Of a stretch of 9,366 nt of DNA, positions 5,944 through 9,366 are shown piece after piece (within the stretch, counting starts at the first letter, position 1; every line of letters begins with the position of its first letter). The DNA comes from Treponema sp. (lineage in GTDB: Bacteria; Spirochaetota; Spirochaetia; Treponematales; Breznakiellaceae). The notes under the pieces are model-generated. The model had not been told where the DNA came from. It worked only from the letters and a program-made list of their open reading frames with translations, and did not search any database. Location: contig JAISEA010000042.1 of NCBI GenBank assembly GCA_031264475.1, positions 1-9,366 of the forward strand. The letters run 5' to 3'. The translations under genes and the position numbers were made by a program.

Positions 5944-7062
5944 ATGAAAAAAATGATTTTAACGGTTCTGCTCTCCGTGAGCGCAATCATGGGTTTCGGA
6001 CAAGACGTTTTGGATAACGCCATCGAAAAGGCGGGTAAAAACCTGAGTGGCAAATTGAAAGGAGGGTATGTACTTTTGCTTGACATATTCGCGCCCGACG
6101 CGGAAGACGCAGGCAAATATATTACCTACGGCTTACAGACTCAGCTTGTAAACAACAAAGGATTAGGACTAGTTGATCGTTCCGGCGTCATAAACGGAGA
6201 AATCGCTTACCAACTCTCCGGGAGCGTCAGTGACGACACCGCCCAGTCTATAGCCAATCAAATCGGAGCCTCCGCAGTGATATACGGCGTCTTTGAGAGA
6301 CTAGGCTCGTCGTATCAACTCAGTCTCAGAATCATCGGCGTTGGAACTACCCGCGTTCTCTACGCCGAAGTTTTCGGCATAAGAAAGGACAAGCGGCTGT
6401 CCGATTTATTGGGCGAAGGCATGGCGGTTTCTCAACAAATAGCCGAGCGGATAAGGGAATTGGAACAGGTCGGAGAATTTGGACCCAATTGGGTTGGCGA
6501 TTCCAAAAGCTACGGAATGTTAAAATATGAGAACAAACAACCTCATGAAGCCACTGATTGGGTATATAAAGTCATCTCCGCGAGTGGAACTTCCGAATCC
6601 GCGGCGAAAGGCGCCGTCCGTCGGGCTATCCAACAACAGCTTGTTGAGGGAATCTCCACTGTGTTTCAATCGATTATGGATTCCACAATAAACGCGGCGC
6701 AGGATATATACGGTGATTATACGGAGATAGCGGATGTAATGACGCAGGCCTGTAGCGCGGCAAGGGCGCGGGTTCCTAACTACAGCGAGCTTCAGCAGTA
6801 TACAGCAACTACACAACGCGAGGACGGAAGGACTCGTTATACGGTTTATCAACTTATACGTATCTCGGAAAGCGATATGAAAGCCGCTGTAGCCAGCGTA
6901 GATGTCGCGCAAATATTCAAAATCTTGGATGCGAAAGTACAGGAACTACATAACGGCGATAAAATGCCCCAAGACATTACCATAAATATAACAAACAACG
7001 AAACCTATGTAACGCAGATAAACCAGACTGCGATGTCTTACATCGAAGTCAACGGTTTCTAA
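5944..7062 (+). CDS. Secreted LpoB/CsgG-like plus LPP20-like protein
   Basis: The 372-residue product begins with a Sec signal peptide (MKK, hydrophobic 4-18, likely cut after Gly19). No lipobox Cys is present, so it is expected to be periplasmic or outer-membrane associated, not a lipoprotein. Residues about 40-145 resemble the LpoB/CsgG/TolB-N type alpha-beta domain: a strand ending in D47, helices, a VDR turn (77-79), then IANQIGASAVIYGVF and SYQLSLRIIGV strands. Residues about 180-320 look LPP20-like, with WVGDSKSYG, a run of Ala-rich helix (ESAAKGAVRRAIQQ) and a following strand. The C-terminus is Asn/Thr-rich. The start is fixed by AAAGGAG at 5931-5937. It precedes a second LPP20-like secreted gene, so the two may act together at the envelope. 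The exact role is unknown; domain names come from pattern recognition without a profile search. Confidence 0.78.
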   Translation: MKKMILTVLLSVSAIMGFGQDVLDNAIEKAGKNLSGKLKGGYVLLLDIFAPDAEDAGKYITYGLQTQLVNNKGLGLVDRSGVINGEIAYQLSGSVSDDTAQSIANQIGASAVIYGVFERLGSSYQLSLRIIGVGTTRVLYAEVFGIRKDKRLSDLLGEGMAVSQQIAERIRELEQVGEFGPNWVGDSKSYGMLKYENKQPHEATDWVYKVISASGTSESAAKGAVRRAIQQQLVEGISTVFQSIMDSTINAAQDIYGDYTEIADVMTQACSAARARVPNYSELQQYTATTQREDGRTRYTVYQLIRISESDMKAAVASVDVAQIFKILDAKVQELHNGDKMPQDITINITNNETYVTQINQTAMSYIEVNGF

Positions 7063-7071
7063 CCTTTTTCC

Positions 7072-7111
7072 CGTGGTTTGCGGCGACTGTCGTAAACCAC
7101 GTTGTTTATTT
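7072..7111 (+). terminator. Terminator-like hairpin between the two secreted-protein genes
   Basis: CGTGGTTT (7072-7079) pairs perfectly with AAACCACG (7094-7101) around a 14-nt loop, followed by the T-rich TTGTTTATTT. It begins nine bases after the upstream stop and ends ten bases before the downstream ATG. It could lower expression of the second gene relative to the first, as in an attenuating intra-operon terminator. No separate promoter is evident between the genes. Confidence 0.6.
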
Positions 7112-7120
7112 AGAGACAAT

Positions 7121-8458
7121 ATGAAAAACATATTTTTATTTTTGATCGGGACCGCGGTCATATCCGCCGCACTTTTCGCCCAGGAGATTCCCCAAGACTG
7201 GGACAAGGTTATCCCCCGCGACACGCCTGACTTCCGTTATAAAGTCGGCGTATCCGCCCCCTCCACGTCAGAACAAGCCGCGGCAAACGGAGCAAGAAAC
7301 GACGCGCTGAAACAATTCGCCTCCTCCATCGTAACAAACGTCTCAACAGAGGAGACGGAACTCTCATTCGGACAAGACCTCGGAGACGGCGTATTGGAAG
7401 TTCGCGTAACCTATAAGGGAGAAGCGTCTTTCTCTTCAAAGATACAGCTTTCTGGCTTTAGTGAAATCGACCGCAGGGTTGAAAAAGGCAGAAACGGCGA
7501 ATATATCGGTCGTTCCCTTACCCGTGTGAGCGCGGAAGATTACAACAAGGCGCGATACGCGGTTGACAACGAGCCAGCCGCGGCGCGAAGTTACCGGTTC
7601 TTCGTCAGGAACATCCCCGCGCTCGCCAATGCACCCGCACGACCAGCCGGCTATGAAGACTATATGACGTGGTTAATGGACTATTGCGTCATCCTTTCTA
7701 TTCAAAATAGAGACGATCCGAGTCTGGAGCAATTCGTCAAAAAGCTCTATAAGAAAGCCGTCGTCTGCCATGACGTTATCAACGGACGGAAAGCCCTGAT
7801 CTTCTACGATGCGGACGCGCGTTACTCAAACGGCGTATTCGTGAGTTTGCAGAAGTCAGGCTTATTTGATGTACAACGGGAGAACGCCGTCATCGTCTTG
7901 AATTTCCTCAGACAAAAGAGTCTCGCGGACTTTAGGTCCTATATCAACAGGGACATGAAACCTTCAAAGGTTGTTATTACAGGCAGAGAGACCGTTCAGT
8001 TCTTGTATCAGAACAACCTCAATCCTGACAAGCCTGTCGCCAAACAATTCGAGGCTATCGTAGCTTCTCCCCAAATCGGCATAACCGCCGGGAATTTCAA
8101 CCTGCCTTCTTCTCTTATGAATGAAAGATTCCTCAATGAGGACGAAATGTTTGCATACGTGGAGAGAAACATTGCCTCGTTCCCAGCGCGGTATCTGGCG
8201 ATCTGCTATTCGGAAACGACCTTTGATGCGGAAAGCTACGTGGTTACCGCTTTTTGCCGATTCACGCTTTATGATGTTACCACAGGAGACGTTTATCAGA
8301 GTGAGACGGCGGACTCGCGGGAACGAAGAATCACCGCGTCAAACTCAAGCGAACCCGCCATCCTCGCCGCGAGTCGAGACGCGCTGAAGTTCCTTACCGA
8401 TAGGAACAACAGCCGCGGTTTGCTCGCTATCGTCAAAAAAGTCTTTGATTTCTTATAA
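7121..8458 (+). CDS. Secreted LPP20-like protein of unknown function
   Basis: The 445-residue product starts at the ATG at 7121 with a signal peptide (MKN, hydrophobic 4-19) cut after Ala20 in LFA-QE. No lipobox Cys is present. Residues about 35-150 match the look of LPP20-type domains: RYKVGVS, an Ala-rich helix (SEQAAANGARNDALKQFA), then strands and a conserved-looking SRVSAEDY-like segment (here TRVSAEDY). The middle (about 170-300) is not recognised. Near the end, FTLYDVTTGDVYQSE (about 381-395) resembles the last strands of LpoB/CsgG-type domains, as in its neighbour, so the two genes may share ancestry. An upstream in-frame GTG at 7073 lies in the intergenic hairpin and would bury the signal peptide, so it is rejected. 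Only a weak AGAGA (7112-7116) precedes the ATG. It is probably cotranscribed with the upstream gene through the hairpin. Confidence 0.85.
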   Translation: MKNIFLFLIGTAVISAALFAQEIPQDWDKVIPRDTPDFRYKVGVSAPSTSEQAAANGARNDALKQFASSIVTNVSTEETELSFGQDLGDGVLEVRVTYKGEASFSSKIQLSGFSEIDRRVEKGRNGEYIGRSLTRVSAEDYNKARYAVDNEPAAARSYRFFVRNIPALANAPARPAGYEDYMTWLMDYCVILSIQNRDDPSLEQFVKKLYKKAVVCHDVINGRKALIFYDADARYSNGVFVSLQKSGLFDVQRENAVIVLNFLRQKSLADFRSYINRDMKPSKVVITGRETVQFLYQNNLNPDKPVAKQFEAIVASPQIGITAGNFNLPSSLMNERFLNEDEMFAYVERNIASFPARYLAICYSETTFDAESYVVTAFCRFTLYDVTTGDVYQSETADSRERRITASNSSEPAILAASRDALKFLTDRNNSRGLLAIVKKVFDFL

Positions 8459-8482
8459 CACCCTTCGCACCCTTCGGGTGTT
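8457..8482 (+). terminator. Stem overlapping the stop codon, possible weak terminator
   Basis: AACACCC (8457-8463, including the last two bases of the TAA) can pair with GGGTGTT (8476-8482). The alternative CACCC-TTC-GGGTG hairpin (8468-8480) uses the same right arm. Only a short TTT follows, so termination here would be weak. The same arms belong to the 105-bp repeat that begins at 8466. Confidence 0.35.
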
Positions 8483-8570
8483 TCAATACTTCATACGGGG
8501 TGTTGTACGAAAGGGTGCGCCGCTTCCACTGACTTGACGGTTACGCTTGTAAACAAGCGGAACCTACGCG
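8466..8570. repeat. 105-bp structured repeat element, copy 1
   Basis: This copy matches copy 2 at 98 of 105 positions with no gaps. It has two structured parts. In the first, CGCACCCTTCG (8466-8476) pairs with CGAAAGGGTGCG (8508-8519) with one bulged A. In the second, GGTT (8539-8542) plus CGCTTGT (8544-8550) pair with ACAAGCG (8553-8559) plus AACC (8561-8564). Five of the seven differences lie in the unpaired linker between the parts, as expected if structure is conserved. No ORF spans it. Confidence 0.9.
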
Positions 8571-8591
8571 TTGTTAGAAGAAAAAGGGCGG

Positions 8592-8696
8592 CGCACCCTT
8601 CGGGTGTTTCAATACTTCACATGGGGTGTTGTACGAAAGGGTGCGCCGCTGTCCCCGTCTTGACGGTTACGCTTGTAAACAAGCGGAACCTACGCG
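8592..8696. repeat. 105-bp structured repeat element, copy 2
   Basis: Second copy, 126 bp downstream of the first, with a 21-bp spacer (8571-8591). Its first stem is longer because the flank also pairs: GCGGCGCACCC (8588-8598) with GGGTGCGCCGC (8639-8649). The second stem is identical to copy 1 (8665-8690). It ends four bases before the left inverted motif of the 21-bp array. Could be a MITE-like or REP-like element or a small structured RNA; no identity is claimed. Confidence 0.9.
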
Positions 8697-8699
8697 GTG

Positions 8700-8724
8700 T
8701 CTGACATCACCGCGCATCTGACAC
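8700..8724. repeat. Left inverted motif bracketing the 21-bp array
   Basis: TCTGACATCAC (8700-8710) and TCTGACAC (8717-8724), 6 bp apart. Both words recur exactly, inverted and in mirrored order, at 9193-9214. TCTGACAC is also the box found in the units of the array at 2503-2950. Confidence 0.75.
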
Positions 8725-8753
8725 CACCATGCCTTGCCCTCTGCTCTTTAATT

Positions 8754-9180
8754 TTAATTTTCGGGTACCGAGTTCTGATCTTCGGGTACCTGAAATCTAT
8801 TTTCAGACATCTGAAATTCTTTTTCAGGTACCTGAAATTCTTTTTCAGGTACCCGAAATTCTTTTTCAGGTACCCGAAATTCTTTTTCAGGTACCCGAAA
8901 TTCTTTTTCAGACATCTGAAATTCTTTTTCAGGTACCCGAAATTCTTTTTCGGGTACCTGAAATTCTTTTTCAGACATCCGAAATTCTTTTTCGGGTACC
9001 TGAAATTCTTTTTCGGGTACCTGAAATTCTTTTTCAGACATCCGAAATTCTTTTTCGGGTACCTGAAATTCTTTTTCGGGTACCTGAAATTCTTTTTCGG
9101 GTACCTGAAATTCTTTTTCGGGTACCTGAAATTCTTTTTCGGGTACCTGAAATTCTTTTTCGGGGACCGGCGGCTTATTT
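8754..9180. repeat. Twenty-unit 21-bp palindromic tandem array
   Basis: Twenty core hexamers occur at exact 21-bp steps, from 8764-8769 to 9163-9168. A unit is a 10-bp core plus the spacer GAAATTCTTTT. Cores are CGGGTACCTG, its exact reverse complement CAGGTACCCG, the symmetric CAGGTACCTG, and the GACATC type (CAGACATCTG or CAGACATCCG at units 3, 8, 11 and 14). With flanks, units such as TTTCAGGTACCTGAAA are perfect palindromes. The end units are degenerate. Twenty-one base pairs is two helical turns, so cores and A/T tracts lie on one face and the DNA is probably bent. Because 21 is divisible by three and no unit has a stop in three of the frames, long heptapeptide-repeat ORFs exist on both strands; none has a convincing ribosome binding site, so I annotate a DNA repeat, not a gene. 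Confidence 0.95.
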
Positions 9181-9192
9181 TTCAGAAGCATA

Positions 9193-9214
9193 GTGTCAGA
9201 GACGTGATGTCAGA
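9193..9214. repeat. Right inverted motif bracketing the 21-bp array
   Basis: GTGTCAGA (9193-9200) and GTGATGTCAGA (9204-9214), 3 bp apart, are the exact reverse complements of the two words at 8717-8724 and 8700-8710. Together the two ends define a segment of about 515 bp (8700-9214) with imperfect terminal inverted repeats. Confidence 0.75.
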
Positions 9215-9328
9215 TGTTGGGGGGGGGTGGCGGAAGACCGCGCAAGCGGGCTGGAGACAGGGGGGCGCACCACAGGGGCGTCTGTTTGCCTCCCTCCGTT
9301 TAGGGAAAGACGCGCCCCCCTCCTGAAA
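9215..9328. other. G-rich non-coding region with poly-G tract and long hairpin
   Basis: A run of nine G (9219-9227) is followed by further G runs at 9248-9250, 9260-9265 and 9275-9278. AGGGGGGCGC (9259-9268) pairs perfectly with GCGCCCCCCT (9312-9321); a competing inner pairing, GCGTCT (9278-9283) with AGACGC (9308-9313), is also possible. No gene is supported. It could be a terminator-like or G-quadruplex-prone spacer. Confidence 0.55.
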
Positions 9329-9366
9329 GTGAGCAGTTAGCAGTGAATAGTTAGTAGTTAGTAAAG
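9329..9366. repeat. Heptamer repeat tract running off the window edge
   Basis: From 9330 the sequence reads as consecutive 7-mers GTGAGCA, GTTAGCA, GTGAATA, GTTAGTA, GTTAGTA, then AAG. These are the same degenerate heptamers as in the tract at 5560-5775, so the family is dispersed in this genome. It continues past the window end. Confidence 0.75.

Noticed and set aside
7073..7120. GTG start 16 codons upstream of the second secreted-protein gene
   Set aside because: It lies in the intergenic hairpin and would place a charged, Cys-containing stretch ahead of a good signal peptide.
8466..8696. Possible CRISPR, because GTTTCAATAC-like sequence occurs twice
   Set aside because: Only two copies, 105 bp each, with internal stems and a 21-bp spacer; repeat and spacer lengths do not fit a CRISPR array, and no cas gene is present.

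Overview
The window looks like a piece of a spirochaete chromosome, most plausibly a Treponema from a termite-gut or related lineage. This rests on the Lon sequence, the secreted LPP20/LpoB-like gene pair, near 50% GC in the coding regions and the many degenerate intergenic repeats. It is a judgement from pattern recognition, not from a database search. All five supported genes lie on the + strand.

Layout: (1) lon (67-2487), an intact ATP-dependent Lon protease, preceded by a promoter so close to the ATG that the mRNA may be leaderless. (2) A 42-43 bp degenerate tandem array (2503-2950) whose units carry TCTGACAC and small palindromes. (3) A control region (2951-3066) with a tandem decamer, three alternating AAATAT/ATATTT half-sites and a probable promoter. 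(4) A 43-codon ORF (3067-3198), too short for routine gene finding, that encodes a textbook double-glycine leader (LTVDELFFINGG) and a 13-residue cationic core. (5) Directly downstream, behind a strong ribosome binding site, a 769-residue membrane sensor kinase (3236-5545) with the order TM-dCache-TM-PAS-HPt-HATPase. (6) A 400-bp gap made of degenerate heptamer repeats in both orientations around a perfect hairpin, then a good sigma70-type promoter. (7) Two secreted proteins (5944-7062 and 7121-8458), the first combining an LpoB/CsgG-like and an LPP20-like region, the second LPP20-like, separated by a terminator-like hairpin. (8) About 900 bp without a convincing gene (8459-9366). It holds two 105-bp copies of a structured element, a twenty-unit 21-bp palindrome array bracketed by inverted TCTGACATCAC/TCTGACAC motifs, a G-rich hairpin region, and another heptamer-repeat tract at the edge.

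The most interesting reading is that the small GG-leader peptide and the adjacent sensor kinase form a peptide-signalling pair. The peptide would need a peptidase-containing ABC exporter, and the kinase a response regulator; neither is in this window. The second most interesting signal is the repeat system: TCTGACAC occurs in every full unit of the first array and, inverted, at both ends of the second, which suggests one family of repeat elements or one shared DNA-binding specificity.
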